Positions 17,435-26,820 are shown, numbered from the stretch's first letter. The stretch is 64,000 nucleotides of DNA from UBA5429 sp942493315 (GCA_942493315.1 OW818690.1:1426001-1490000), one strand, 5' to 3'. Notes: generated from the sequence alone by a model not told the origin. Numbers and translations: made by a program.

Positions 17435-18688
17435 ATGTTTATTGAAAATCGAAGCAGAAGTTCAAAAGGGGTTGACTTTCAATTGGTAATTTATTACCTT
17501 TTGCTAGTGATCATAGGATGGTTAACCATCTACTCCTCTGCCAATAACCATATTCAAGCAGTTTCATTCTTCTCATTCGATAATGTTTATACCAAACAAC
17601 TCCTTTTTATTGGAACCTCAATCATTATTGCTTTCGTAATTTTAATGATAGATTCCAGATTGTATATACATTATGCCATGTATATTTATTACTTTACGCT
17701 GCTTTTGATGATTTTAGTACTCTTTATAGGTACAAATATCAATGGGGCTCATGCCTGGATCAAACTGGGGAGTTTTAGTATTCAACCTACAGAATTTGCT
17801 AAATTTTCAACTGCTTTGGCACTGGCAAAATTCTTTAATGAAGGTAAAACTACTTCTGAAAAGAAATATATGTGGTTGAATGCTTCTTTGTTTATTTTTG
17901 TTCCCATAATTATCGTAATGTTACAGAAAGATACAGGTTCTGCCTTAGTGTTTTTCTCTTTTATCATTCTTTTTTATAGAGAAGGTTTGACCGGTTGGAT
18001 CCTCTTATTAGGTGCCATCGCTTTTTTTGTGTCATTATTTACCTTGTTTTTTAATGAAATTTATACCGTTGCTGCTCTAACAACAACGTATCTGATATTT
18101 TGGTTCCTGCAAAGAAAAGATAGAAAAAAAATGATTAGAAATACCATTTTATATATTGTTTTTATGGTGTTTGTTTTTGGAGTAAACTTAGCTTATCAAT
18201 ATATTTTACAAGATCACCAAAGAATTAGAATTGATACATTGATTGGTAAAGTGGAGGATCCATTGGGAGCTGATTTTAACGCTAACCAATCTAAAATTGC
18301 CATCGGATCCGGCGGATTTTGGGGAAAAGGGTATCTGAATGGCACCCAAACCAAATTAAACTATGTGCCTGAGCAAAGTACCGATTTCATCTTTTGTGGA
18401 ATTGGCGAAGAGTGGGGCTTTGTGGGAAGTGTTGTAGTTATAATGCTGTTTATTGCAATGATAATCAGAGTTATAATGTTAGCAGAAAAAAATCGAAATC
18501 ATTTTGTGAGATGTTATGGCTATGGTGTTGCAGGTATCATATTTGTCCATTTTGCAATTAATATTGGTATGACTATGGGACTTTTACCTATTATTGGAAT
18601 TCCTCTGCCGTTTATAAGTTATGGAGGTTCATCATTGTGGGCTTTTACAACTTTACTTTTTATTTTCATTAAACTAAACAACAATTAA
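17435..18688 (+). CDS. rodA: RodA, SEDS peptidoglycan glycosyltransferase
   Basis: The polymerase partner of PBP2 in rod-shape elongation. The 417-residue integral membrane protein has about ten hydrophobic segments and SEDS marks: IKLGSFSIQPTEFAKFSTAL around residues 109-128, KDTGSALVFFSF, YVPEQSTDFIFCGIGEEWGF in the long loop (with the essential Asp), and the C-terminal GIPLPFISYGGSSL. It starts 2 bases after mrdA. The pairing with PBP2 supports RodA rather than FtsW. Confidence 0.95.
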   Translation: MFIENRSRSSKGVDFQLVIYYLLLVIIGWLTIYSSANNHIQAVSFFSFDNVYTKQLLFIGTSIIIAFVILMIDSRLYIHYAMYIYYFTLLLMILVLFIGTNINGAHAWIKLGSFSIQPTEFAKFSTALALAKFFNEGKTTSEKKYMWLNASLFIFVPIIIVMLQKDTGSALVFFSFIILFYREGLTGWILLLGAIAFFVSLFTLFFNEIYTVAALTTTYLIFWFLQRKDRKKMIRNTILYIVFMVFVFGVNLAYQYILQDHQRIRIDTLIGKVEDPLGADFNANQSKIAIGSGGFWGKGYLNGTQTKLNYVPEQSTDFIFCGIGEEWGFVGSVVVIMLFIAMIIRVIMLAEKNRNHFVRCYGYGVAGIIFVHFAINIGMTMGLLPIIGIPLPFISYGGSSLWAFTTLLFIFIKLNNN

Positions 18689-18751
18689 TTTTATAATATT
18701 TCTATTTTAAACCCGTTTGATAAAAACTTTTAATAACATAAACTCAATATC

Positions 18752-19843
18752 ATGAACAAAAACAATTATTGTGTAATTATGGCTGGTGGAATTGGTGTAC
18801 GCTTTTGGCCTATGAGTAAAACCGAAACCCCTAAACAATTTATTGATATTCTTGGTGATGGACAAACCCTGATACAAAAAACATTTAACAGATGTAGCAA
18901 AATTTGCCCTTCAGAAAATATTTATATTGTAACTAATGTACAATATTTTGATTTAGTAAAAGCTCAGTTACCCGAAATTAGTGATGATCAAATAGTTTTG
19001 GAACCAGCACGTAGAAATACAGCCCCTTGTATTGCTTATGCCAATTACAAAATTAAAAGCCGTAATCCTAACGCAGTTGTAATGGTAGCTCCTTCTGATC
19101 ACATCATTTTAAAGGAGGATGTTTTTAATGATGTGATAACTAAAGGGTTGGAGATTGTATCTGAAAATGATTGGTTACTCACGATTGGTATTCACCCCTC
19201 ATTCCCTAATACAGGGTACGGTTATATCCAATTTAATGAAGATATTGTTTGTAAAAATAATAATGCTATATATGCCGTAAAAACTTTTACTGAAAAACCT
19301 TCCCTCGAATTTGCTCAACAATTTATTGAAAGTGGAGATTTTCTTTGGAATGCCGGTATTTTTTTATGGTCAGCCAAAACTATTCAAACCGCTTTTGAAC
19401 AATATTTACCCGAAGTGGACGAACTATTTAAAAAAGGGGAAGGGTTGTACAATACTTCCGGTGAAAAAGATTTTATTAACAGAATTTACCAAATTTGTAA
19501 AAATATTTCCGTGGATTATGGAATCATGGAAAAAGCACAAAATGTGCATGTTTATGCTGCAGAATTTGGTTGGTCTGACCTTGGAACCTGGGGTGCCCTT
19601 TATGAAATAAGAAATAAGGACCAAAATAAGAACGCAGTCGTTGGAAATAAAGTCAAAATGTATAGTACCTCCAATTGTGTAATCAACATGCCTAATAACA
19701 AGGTCGCTGTGATTCAGGGATTGGAAGACTACATTATTGTTGATACAGATGAGGTTTTACTGATCTGTAAAAAAGAGGAGGAACAACAAATAAAACAGTA
19801 TGTTACCGATGTAAAAATCGACTTTGGTGATCGATTTGTTTAA
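18752..19843 (+). CDS. manC: Mannose-1-phosphate guanylyltransferase
   Basis: Makes GDP-mannose from mannose-1-phosphate and GTP, for capsule, O-antigen or glycoprotein sugars. The 363-residue protein has the nucleotidyltransferase signature VIMAGGIGVRFWPMSKTETP at residues 8-27, the APSDHIILKED segment, and TEKPSLEFA and FLWNAGIFLW typical of GDP-mannose pyrophosphorylases. It lacks the C-terminal phosphomannose isomerase domain of type II enzymes, so it is the single-function form. It lies 63 bases after rodA in the same direction with no terminator between, so may be cotranscribed. A bidirectional terminator follows. Confidence 0.93.
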   Translation: MNKNNYCVIMAGGIGVRFWPMSKTETPKQFIDILGDGQTLIQKTFNRCSKICPSENIYIVTNVQYFDLVKAQLPEISDDQIVLEPARRNTAPCIAYANYKIKSRNPNAVVMVAPSDHIILKEDVFNDVITKGLEIVSENDWLLTIGIHPSFPNTGYGYIQFNEDIVCKNNNAIYAVKTFTEKPSLEFAQQFIESGDFLWNAGIFLWSAKTIQTAFEQYLPEVDELFKKGEGLYNTSGEKDFINRIYQICKNISVDYGIMEKAQNVHVYAAEFGWSDLGTWGALYEIRNKDQNKNAVVGNKVKMYSTSNCVINMPNNKVAVIQGLEDYIIVDTDEVLLICKKEEEQQIKQYVTDVKIDFGDRFV

Positions 19844-19850
19844 AATAAAA

Positions 19851-19880
19851 AAAGGCAGGTTTTTAAACCTGCCTTTTTTT
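19851..19880. terminator. Bidirectional terminator between manC and pepT
   Basis: AAAGGCAGGT pairs with ACCTGCCTTT around a short T/A loop, with an A run before and a T run after, so it can end transcription from both converging genes. Confidence 0.85.
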
Positions 19881-19894
19881 ATTGAATTTTTGTT

Positions 19895-21109
19895 TTATCC
19901 TTTAACAATATTCAGAATCACTTCAACCGCTTTTACCATCGATTCTAATGGAACAAATTCATATTTTCCGTGAAAGTTGTGTCCACCGGCAAAAATATTG
20001 GGACAGGGAAGTCCTTTAAATGATAAATTAGCACCGTCTGTACCACCTCTAATCGGTTTAATTAATGGAATAACTCCTGCTTCAATCATCGCTTTTTCAG
20101 CTCTTTCCACAATATGATAAACGGGTTCAACCATCTCTCTCATGTTGGCATATTGATCTTTAATTTCAATACTTACCCGATCCCCATCGTACTTTTTATT
20201 CATGAAATCAACGATATCAAACATCATTTGTTTTTTAGATTCAAATATTCCCTTATTGTGATCTCTGATGATGAACTGTAAAGATGCATTTTCAACTGTT
20301 CCATCCATTTTAATCAACAAAAAGAACCCTTCATATCCATCTGTATATTGTGGCTTTTGAAATTCCGGCAATAAACTGTTAAACTCCATAGCCAATAACT
20401 GAGCATTGACCATTTTATTCTTGGCATAACCTGGATGTACATTCCTACCCTGAAACTTCACTACAGCTCCAGCTGCATTGAAATTTTCAAATTCTAATTC
20501 TCCAATCGCTCCACCATCCATAGTGTATCCAAAATCACAACCAAATTTGGCAACGTCAAAATGGATCACCCCTTTTCCAATCTCTTCATCGGGTGTAAAT
20601 GCAACTTTTACCACCCCATGTTTGATCTCAGGATGTTGGATTAAATACTCAACTGCAGTTATAATCTCAGCAATTCCAGCTTTGTCATCTGCTCCCAATA
20701 AGGTTTTCCCATCTGTAGTCAGAATAGTTTGTCCTACATAATCAGTCAACTCAGGAAAATCTGAAACAGCTAAAACGGTATTGGTTTCTGCATCTAATAG
20801 AATATCTTTTCCGTTATAATTTTCGATTACTCTGGGTTTATCGATTCCGGGCATATCAGGTGCCGTATCAAAATGGGCAATGAATCCTATAGTGGGTAAT
20901 TTTTCATCACTATTAGAAGGAATCATAGCAGTGACATATCCATATTGATCTTTTTCAACTTCTAACATCCCGATTTTTTTGAGCTCCTCAACTAAATAAT
21001 CGCCAAATACCAATTGATTTGGTGTAGATGGATAGGTAGTTGACTCAGGATCAGAAGTGGTCGCAAATCCAATATATTGAGAAAATCTGTCTAATAATTT
21101 TTCTTTCAT
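19895..21109 (-). CDS. pepT: Peptidase T (tripeptide aminopeptidase)
   Basis: A cytoplasmic M20B dizinc aminopeptidase that removes the N-terminal residue of tripeptides. Zinc and catalytic segments in order: GFIAHFDTAPDMPG (His and Asp), LGADDKAGIAEI (bridging Asp), FTPDEEIGKG (catalytic Glu), and GGTDGANLSF and AGGHNFHGKYEF near the end. The 404-residue length is normal. It starts 13 bases after the C1 peptidase gene in what looks like a three-gene leftward operon. Confidence 0.94.
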   Translation of the reverse strand: MKEKLLDRFSQYIGFATTSDPESTTYPSTPNQLVFGDYLVEELKKIGMLEVEKDQYGYVTAMIPSNSDEKLPTIGFIAHFDTAPDMPGIDKPRVIENYNGKDILLDAETNTVLAVSDFPELTDYVGQTILTTDGKTLLGADDKAGIAEIITAVEYLIQHPEIKHGVVKVAFTPDEEIGKGVIHFDVAKFGCDFGYTMDGGAIGELEFENFNAAGAVVKFQGRNVHPGYAKNKMVNAQLLAMEFNSLLPEFQKPQYTDGYEGFFLLIKMDGTVENASLQFIIRDHNKGIFESKKQMMFDIVDFMNKKYDGDRVSIEIKDQYANMREMVEPVYHIVERAEKAMIEAGVIPLIKPIRGGTDGANLSFKGLPCPNIFAGGHNFHGKYEFVPLESMVKAVEVILNIVKG

Positions 21110-21122
21110 CGAAGTAGTTTTC

Positions 21123-22325
21123 TTATTTAAGGTTTAGTTTTTTCTTGATATCTTTTGGAATGGCATCTCTATGAACAATAATATTGATGGTTTGCATTTG
21201 AATAAATGGGTAAGAGGCATAAAAATAACCATTGTAAGGATTTCTGGCATCTACACCCCATGAATTTTTTACCATAAAATATTTGTTTCCGTTTTGGTCT
21301 GTAGCAATTCCGGTAATCACCATACCATGATCATCAGTTGTGGAGTAATCATCAAATCCTTTTTGTCTGGTTTCCTGAGTGATCACTTGTTCTTTGCCGG
21401 GTTTGTCAAAACTGTAAAGCTCTTTTTCTTTCTCATTTTGAGATAGTTTTTCCCATTTGTCTTTATCTGATCCGGATGTGCTTGTAAAATCTTTTTCAGG
21501 GATAATGGCAACCCCTTTTTTCCAATTGAATCCTTTATGACTTACATCTGCTCCCCAGGCAATACTGTATCCGTTTTCGATGGCATTGTTCATCACAATC
21601 ATCATTTCATCCAAAGGTAAATTGTAGGATTCTTCCATAGCCCAGTTGTCAGGAATCTCTATAGCAAATTTGGTGTAAAACGGATGATGAGTGAATGAAG
21701 TAATACTGATGTAATCATCCATATTAAATCCTAAACTTTGCGCAAAAGTTTCAGGAGTATAAGTTACTCCATTATAAACAAAATTAGCTGGAGTATCGCC
21801 TAAATAAGCATTGACAACTCCTTCATATCCTTTCTTCCATATAGGGGATATCTTTTTATTCGGATTCTCAATCACAACATCTACATACGCTTTTAATAAG
21901 GCATCAAGTTCACCATGAACATGTCCCTCTTCACCGTATTCGATTCCGGGATATACATTTTCCGGAACAATGCCATATTTATTGATCATATTAAAAACAT
22001 CAAAAAAGGCACCGCCACCACCAAAATTGTAGTTGCCATGCATTCTGACATACTTGTCTGCTTTATCTAAGTAAGCACGATTTACAATCCACATTTCGGA
22101 AAGATCATACTCCCCTTTGTTCATACGGATCAATTCACATTCTAAAAAACCAACTCCGGAAAAACTCCAGCAGGTTCCTGAACGATTTTGATTTTTAACA
22201 GGTGTAGATTGTATCGATTTTTGAGTTGTAAATACATACCCTTCAGTTGATTCCTGCCCAAATAAAGAAGTGGACAAGAGAATAGCCAATCCTATGAGTA
22301 GCGCGATTAACGATATTTTTTTCAT
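21123..22325 (-). CDS. Secreted C1 cysteine aminopeptidase (bleomycin hydrolase/PepC-like)
   Basis: A 400-residue papain-fold peptidase of the C1B group. A signal peptide (KKISLIALLIGLAILLSTSLFG) suggests export to the periplasm or beyond, unlike cytoplasmic PepC. The catalytic triad is C52 in NQNRSGTCWSFSG, His in DDHGMVITG, and Asn in VKNSWGVDARNPYNGYF; the oxyanion Gln precedes the Cys as expected. It sits between the coiled-coil gene (19 bases upstream) and pepT (13 bases downstream), suggesting a peptide breakdown operon. A chagasin-type inhibitor of C1 enzymes is encoded at 39106-39495. Confidence 0.9.
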   Translation of the reverse strand: MKKISLIALLIGLAILLSTSLFGQESTEGYVFTTQKSIQSTPVKNQNRSGTCWSFSGVGFLECELIRMNKGEYDLSEMWIVNRAYLDKADKYVRMHGNYNFGGGGAFFDVFNMINKYGIVPENVYPGIEYGEEGHVHGELDALLKAYVDVVIENPNKKISPIWKKGYEGVVNAYLGDTPANFVYNGVTYTPETFAQSLGFNMDDYISITSFTHHPFYTKFAIEIPDNWAMEESYNLPLDEMMIVMNNAIENGYSIAWGADVSHKGFNWKKGVAIIPEKDFTSTSGSDKDKWEKLSQNEKEKELYSFDKPGKEQVITQETRQKGFDDYSTTDDHGMVITGIATDQNGNKYFMVKNSWGVDARNPYNGYFYASYPFIQMQTINIIVHRDAIPKDIKKKLNLK

Positions 22326-22344
22326 TGTTTTTTGGAATTTATAT

Positions 22345-23511
22345 TTATAAAAATTTTCTTCTAACTAAATCACATAAAGCTAAATACGCAGATGAGGTGG
22401 TGTCCCAGAAATAATAATTTTTAAGCTCCTCCATCACATTAAATGCTTCTTCAATGTTTGGACAATTATTTAATCGGTGTAGTGATGTACTGAACTCTTC
22501 CCCTTTGCTTTTGAATAATTCTCTGATAAATAAAAACTTGTCATTTATGGAGATCGCTTTTGTCAAATCTACAATCTTAGCTTGTTGAAATTTAGAGCCT
22601 ATTGAATTATCCTCTTTTTTCTCAGTTAATAACTCGTTTAATGATTTCTTTTCTATCTTTGCAGGTGCATTTTCCTCTACAAATAATAGTGGTTGCTGAG
22701 GTTGTGGCGTAACGGGAATCTCTTGTCTGATAACAGAAGAGTGAGCAAATTCTAAAATATCATCAACTGCTTCCACACTTTTCTCCACCATTTTTTCAGG
22801 TTCAGATATTAATTCTAATGGCTTTTGAATTTCAGGTTCCGGAATTTCAGGTTCTTCAAATATCACAATAGGTTCCACATTGGGAGTGATAATGGGTGTG
22901 TCATTTCTGTTCTCAACATGAAATACCGGCTCTTCAGGAATGGAAACTTCCTCTTCCAGCTCATCTTCCCTTAATAACACCATCTCTAATTCTTTTTTAA
23001 GGTGTTCAATGGTGTTTTGTTGCTCAGTTATGGTAGATTCATAGTCTGTTTTTAATTTTTCAGCTATTTGATTTTTTTGATCTAATTCCGATAAAATGCG
23101 CTCTATTTCCTGTTTTTGAGCATGAATCGTTTTATTGAGTTCCCCATTTTGCAGATCAGCGTTTGAACTTTTAAGTTTTTCCTGTTCAACTTCCTTTTTT
23201 AATGTGTCAAATAGTTGAATGGAGTCACTTTGTTCCATTTTGAGCTGGTTAATTAACTCATTGAGCTCATTAATCTGTTGCAGATACGATTCGTCATGGG
23301 TGTTGGAAGCCGCTGGAGTTGTCATTTCAGGAATAGAAAGTTGCTCTCTGTCAACTTCTTCGACTGCAGGACAATTCAGCAACAGCAAATAAGCTGCTCT
23401 GATGTGTTGAAGAATAATATCTTTTTCAATTAAAGAATAGGGGCCCGGAACTTCGTTGACTAACTGTAGTGTGTCAATCACCTTAGCGATTAATCCTGTG
23501 GGTTTTTCCAT
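22345..23511 (-). CDS. Hypothetical coiled-coil protein with conserved Bacteroidota C-terminal domain
   Basis: I do not recognise a named family. The 388-residue protein has no signal peptide. Residues 1-50 form a helical N-terminal segment, about 75-195 a long coiled coil (repeated LKKELEM, LKTDYEST, LNKTIHAQKQEIE patterns), 196-290 an acidic, Pro-rich low-complexity linker, and 300-388 a compact helical domain (DLTKAISINDKFLFIRELF ... NYYFWDTTSSAYLALCDLV) of a kind I have seen in uncharacterised Bacteroidota proteins. It is first in the run with the C1 peptidase and pepT. A scaffold role is possible but not shown. Confidence 0.75.
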   Translation of the reverse strand: MEKPTGLIAKVIDTLQLVNEVPGPYSLIEKDIILQHIRAAYLLLLNCPAVEEVDREQLSIPEMTTPAASNTHDESYLQQINELNELINQLKMEQSDSIQLFDTLKKEVEQEKLKSSNADLQNGELNKTIHAQKQEIERILSELDQKNQIAEKLKTDYESTITEQQNTIEHLKKELEMVLLREDELEEEVSIPEEPVFHVENRNDTPIITPNVEPIVIFEEPEIPEPEIQKPLELISEPEKMVEKSVEAVDDILEFAHSSVIRQEIPVTPQPQQPLLFVEENAPAKIEKKSLNELLTEKKEDNSIGSKFQQAKIVDLTKAISINDKFLFIRELFKSKGEEFSTSLHRLNNCPNIEEAFNVMEELKNYYFWDTTSSAYLALCDLVRRKFL

Positions 23512-23592
23512 ATTTTAAAAAGTTTTGGTTTGGTTTGAACAATTTTTATCATTTTTTGGGAACAATAACCACATAAGTTGTAAAAAAACTCG

Positions 23593-23626
23593 TAATTTTG
23601 TTTTTCGAAATGATTTGTCAAAAATA
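23593..23626. promoter_or_regulatory. Divergent -7 elements between coiled-coil gene and tdk
   Basis: TAATTTTG on the plus strand (23593-23600) lies 55 bases before the tdk ATG. TATTTTTG on the minus strand (23619-23626) faces the coiled-coil gene. Both match TAnnTTTG. Confidence 0.5.
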
Positions 23627-23655
23627 CTAAAAAAAACGATTTCAATTTAAAAAAA

Positions 23656-24240
23656 ATGTTTTTAGAAAATAAAGCAAACAGAATTAAAAACAAAGGGTGG
23701 ATCGAAGTAGTTTGTGGTTCCATGTTTTCCGGAAAAACGGAAGAATTGCTCCGTCGGATCAAACGGGCACGTTTTGCCAATCAAACCATTGAGCTTTTTA
23801 AACCCGCCATGGACACCCGTTACTCTGAAGAGGAGATGGTCTCCCATGATCATTCCGCTATGACGGCTACTCCGGTCAATAATTCTGCAGAAATTTTGTT
23901 GTATGTAAACATTGAAAATGTGGAAGTGGTTGGTATTGATGAGGTTCAATTTTTCGATCAGGGAATTATTGATGTCTGTAATCAGCTTGCCAGTAAAGGG
24001 ATCCGTGTTATTGTTGCCGGTTTGGATATGGATTATCTCGGAAATCCATTCGGTCCAATGCCCGGACTGATGGCGATTGCTGAATATGTAACAAAAGTAC
24101 ATGCAATATGCACCCAATGTGGCGATTTAGCTCAATATTCCCACCGCTTAGTAGCTAATGATAAACAAGTTCTGCTCGGTGAAACAGATACTTATACACC
24201 CCTTTGTCGTCACTGTTTTATTGAAGCAAGAAAACAATAG
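23656..24240 (+). CDS. tdk: Thymidine kinase (type II)
   Basis: Phosphorylates thymidine in the pyrimidine salvage pathway. The 194-residue length fits type II (TK1-like) enzymes. Seen are the P-loop GSMFSGKT at 21-28, the catalytic Glu region GIDEVQFF, the lid region and the structural zinc site made by CTQCG and CRHC. ATG 23656 is preceded by an A-rich stretch and a -7 element. It is followed 46 bases later by cdaA. Confidence 0.95.
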   Translation: MFLENKANRIKNKGWIEVVCGSMFSGKTEELLRRIKRARFANQTIELFKPAMDTRYSEEEMVSHDHSAMTATPVNNSAEILLYVNIENVEVVGIDEVQFFDQGIIDVCNQLASKGIRVIVAGLDMDYLGNPFGPMPGLMAIAEYVTKVHAICTQCGDLAQYSHRLVANDKQVLLGETDTYTPLCRHCFIEARKQ

Positions 24241-24255
24241 TTCACCTTTTTTTTG

Positions 24256-24263
24256 TACTTTTG
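24256..24263 (+). promoter_or_regulatory. -7 element TACTTTTG before cdaA
   Basis: TAnnTTTG match 23 bases before the cdaA start; the short leader is typical of this phylum. Confidence 0.6.
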
Positions 24264-24286
24264 CAAAAATGTAATCGCAACGGTAT

Positions 24287-25087
24287 ATGAGTTTCCTCCT
24301 TAATATTTTAAGTTTTGTCCAATTTAAAATCACTGACTTAGTCGATATTTTATTGGTAGCTCTTATCCTTTACCAGTTTTATAAATGGTTAAAAGGAACA
24401 GCTGCTGTCCGGATTTTCTTTGGCTTGATGATCCTTTTTGTGATCTGGAAAGGGGTTTCTTTATTTCAGTTGAACATGTTATCTGAAATCTTAGGCCAAT
24501 TTGTAAGTGTGGGTGTGATTTTGCTGATTGTAGTATTCCAGCCGGAATTGAGAAAATTCTTGCTTTATATTGGAAATACCGAAGTGTTGAAATGGGCAAG
24601 ATTGTATATCCGCGGAAAATCCAATTCAGCTGATTATGCAATTGATATTGAAGCGATTACAAGGGCATGTGAAAGAATGGCTTCCACCAGAACCGGTGCT
24701 TTAATGGTATTTGCACGCAGCACGCCATTGGACGACTTTTTAGCAACGGGTCAGGCTATAGATGCCAAAGTTTCTCAAGAGTTATTAGAAAATCTGTTCT
24801 ATAAAAATGCACCGCTTCATGATGGAGCTGTTATTATTATTGATCATAGAATTGCCGCAGCCAGATGTATTCTCCCGGTTTCAAAAGATGAGTCTATCTC
24901 TTCTGATTTGGGATTAAGACATCGTTCAGCCATTGGTGCAACCACTTTAACTGATGCCATTTCCATTATTGTTTCCGAACAAACCGGACACATCTCCTGG
25001 TGTAAAAATGGAGAATTGCGCCGCAATATTTCCCCTTCAGTCCTCAAACAGATGATGATGGAGGAGATCTATTCAGAAAAGGAATAA
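24287..25087 (+). CDS. cdaA: Diadenylate cyclase CdaA (c-di-AMP synthase)
   Basis: Makes cyclic di-AMP from two ATP. The 266-residue protein has three N-terminal membrane segments (about 3-12/18-32, 38-54 and 66-86), a short linker and the DAC domain with the catalytic DGA (residues 179-181 in APLHDGAVIII) and RHR (211-213 in LGLRHRSAIGAT). This architecture is that of membrane CdaA rather than DisA or CdaS. It has its own promoter after tdk. No cdaR or glmM follows, unlike the Firmicutes operon. Confidence 0.93.
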   Translation: MSFLLNILSFVQFKITDLVDILLVALILYQFYKWLKGTAAVRIFFGLMILFVIWKGVSLFQLNMLSEILGQFVSVGVILLIVVFQPELRKFLLYIGNTEVLKWARLYIRGKSNSADYAIDIEAITRACERMASTRTGALMVFARSTPLDDFLATGQAIDAKVSQELLENLFYKNAPLHDGAVIIIDHRIAAARCILPVSKDESISSDLGLRHRSAIGATTLTDAISIIVSEQTGHISWCKNGELRRNISPSVLKQMMMEEIYSEKE

Positions 25088-25425
25088 AGCCATAATTCGT
25101 AATTAATTTTTCTTTATTATTATTTGGCACATTAATAGGGGCGTTCCTGGGGTACTTGCCCTCCGACCTAATGCGGACTAGAGACAAGGGACAGGTTCCT
25201 GGAGAAGAGAGACGGGAGGATCTCGAATGCTCAATGTGCTCGAATGCTCATTTTTCATTTTTTATTAATAAATAGCACAATACTATTAACTATTCACTAT
25301 TAGTTATTCACTATTTGTTCATCCCCTAAGCAGCTCAACTTGCGGGGTACTTGGCCTCAGACCTAACGTAGGGAAATGGGAAAATTTATCACAAATAAAA
25401 AACCTTATAAAGCAAAGATAACAAA
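25088..25425. repeat. Gene-free, repeat-bearing stretch
   Basis: No gene seen. It holds an imperfect ~28-bp direct repeat (25149-25176 and 25345-25372, both starting GGGGTACTTG and containing GACCTAA), a repeat of GTTCCTGG, and a 7-bp-period segment at about 25285-25318 (TATTCAC/TATTAGT units, the reverse complement of the array at 3041). GC content is higher than in the neighbours around 25140-25225. Confidence 0.7.
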
Positions 25426-26139
25426 TCAATTTTCAATTAATTTAAGCACCAACATTCCCGTTGCTATTGCTATTCCAAAACTTAATAATGTCCCAATCAA
25501 AATGTACTCTGTTAGTTTTCTGTCTTTTGATTCTTTTAAGTCTCCAAAACGGAATACAGACTTGGCCGCTAATAAAAAACCAATACCTTCCCAATTAGCT
25601 GTTACAACAAAAACGAAAACAAGTAATCGTTCCAGGAAACCTATATATTTCCCTGCATTGTTTAACGATTCTTCATGTTTGTCTTTTAATGTTTTTGACC
25701 ATTTGGACATAAATTCTCTCATAATTATTCCGGTCACATTGGTTAAGAAAAGTATGGAAAGAATATAAATCCAAATATCACCATTTTCACACCATATTGA
25801 GAAATCCAATTCTTGTTTGAAAAATATTAGCCACAATACAATGATACTTAAAATATGTAAAACTTGATCTATTATAAACAGTTGGAACTTATGACTTTCT
25901 TTTTGAAAATATAATTTTATAACATCAATAATGCCATGTGAAACCATTAATAATAAAGCTAAAAGCCAAATATTAAAATTCCATAATAGAACAAATACTA
26001 ATATTCCATGAATGAGAAAATGAAGATATAATTTAAAATACCTCGCTTTTCGTTTCTCTTTTTCGACTACCCAAGATTTGGGCTGAAGAAGAAAATCACC
26101 TATAAAATGTGCGATAATAAGTTTGATGAGTATGATCAT
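25426..26139 (-). CDS. DUF3307 family integral membrane protein
   Basis: A 237-residue membrane protein of the DUF3307 family, recognisable from its N-terminus MIILIKLIIAHFIGDFLLQP. It has about six hydrophobic segments (near 1-20, 35-55, 60-78, 88-115, 130-145 and 195-235). The early HFIGDFLLQ and LHFLIHG histidine/aspartate residues inside the membrane segments are conserved in the family as I remember it. Its ATG overlaps the SatD stop codon (ATGA), so the two proteins are translationally coupled and probably work together. No function is established. Confidence 0.82.
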   Translation of the reverse strand: MIILIKLIIAHFIGDFLLQPKSWVVEKEKRKARYFKLYLHFLIHGILVFVLLWNFNIWLLALLLMVSHGIIDVIKLYFQKESHKFQLFIIDQVLHILSIIVLWLIFFKQELDFSIWCENGDIWIYILSILFLTNVTGIIMREFMSKWSKTLKDKHEESLNNAGKYIGFLERLLVFVFVVTANWEGIGFLLAAKSVFRFGDLKESKDRKLTEYILIGTLLSFGIAIATGMLVLKLIEN

Positions 26140-26780
26140 TTTTGATACTTATTAATTTTTTTACGAAACATTCTTTCAACTTCTAATATTTCATTTACAT
26201 TCGCCCTATTCCATCTACGACTCACACCACTTTGCTGGATGCCCAATATTCTACCAATTTCTTCCTGATTTATATTTGGATTTTTCAACACGATTTGGAT
26301 TAACTCTGCCGATGATACTGTCCATTTATCCATAAAAGTTCCGACTAATTTTAAATATAGATTGATTTCTTCATCAAAGTCTTGCCATGGCGTCTTGACA
26401 CCAATTGTTACATTCTCTTTTTTTAATAGATCAAACTTTTCTCCGGAATTTATAAATGCAGTCCCATTACTTTCTGAGATATTTTCTCCTATATATGTTT
26501 TATCACCTATTCCAATAGCCAGACGAACATCTATAGTACTATTTTTTTTATGTTCGTCAATCGGATCCACTTTTTTAATTAGGGATTTTATTTCAAAAGC
26601 TTTTTTAAGAACTTCCTCAATGTTTGGAATTTCTATTTGAAAAGAATCACCTCGATCCAATTTCCAATCTTTAGGGCTTTCACCCCATTTTCCCAAAAGG
26701 TTTTTTAATGGGGTCAACCATTTTTCTTGATTGACCAGTTTCCTTGATGCGATAATATCTCCTGTAATGATAGCTACCAT
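26136..26780 (-). CDS. SatD family protein with C-terminal helix-turn-helix
   Basis: A 214-residue protein of the SatD family (named after a Streptococcus mutans acid-tolerance locus). The N-terminal domain shows IITGD (4-8), RGDSFQ (43-48), DVRLAIGIGD (84-93) and NGTAFINSGEKFD (105-117). This order resembles the metal-Asp, GD hairpin and glycine-rich segments of class III nucleotide cyclase folds, which is my inference. Residues about 157-195 form a helix-turn-helix (NINQEEIGRILGIQQSGVSRR), so it probably binds DNA, likely the four operator-like repeats just upstream. It has a clear Shine-Dalgarno sequence AAGGAG, which is unusual in this window, and overlaps the DUF3307 gene. Confidence 0.82.
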   Translation of the reverse strand: MVAIITGDIIASRKLVNQEKWLTPLKNLLGKWGESPKDWKLDRGDSFQIEIPNIEEVLKKAFEIKSLIKKVDPIDEHKKNSTIDVRLAIGIGDKTYIGENISESNGTAFINSGEKFDLLKKENVTIGVKTPWQDFDEEINLYLKLVGTFMDKWTVSSAELIQIVLKNPNINQEEIGRILGIQQSGVSRRWNRANVNEILEVERMFRKKINKYQK

Positions 26781-26795
26781 ATTCTCCTTTTTAAA
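26781..26795 (-). promoter_or_regulatory. Strong Shine-Dalgarno site before SatD
   Basis: On the minus strand AAAAAGGAGAAT directly precedes the ATG at 26780. Most genes in this window lack such a site. Confidence 0.65.
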
Positions 26796-26806
26796 TTAAG
26801 AAAGTG

Positions 26807-26814
26807 CAAATATA
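26807..26814 (-). promoter_or_regulatory. -7 element TATATTTG of the SatD-DUF3307 operon
   Basis: TAnnTTTG match on the minus strand 27 bases before the SatD ATG. The matching -33 position falls inside the first 28-bp repeat, so a protein bound there would block RNA polymerase. Confidence 0.65.
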
Positions 26815-26820
26815 AAGAAA

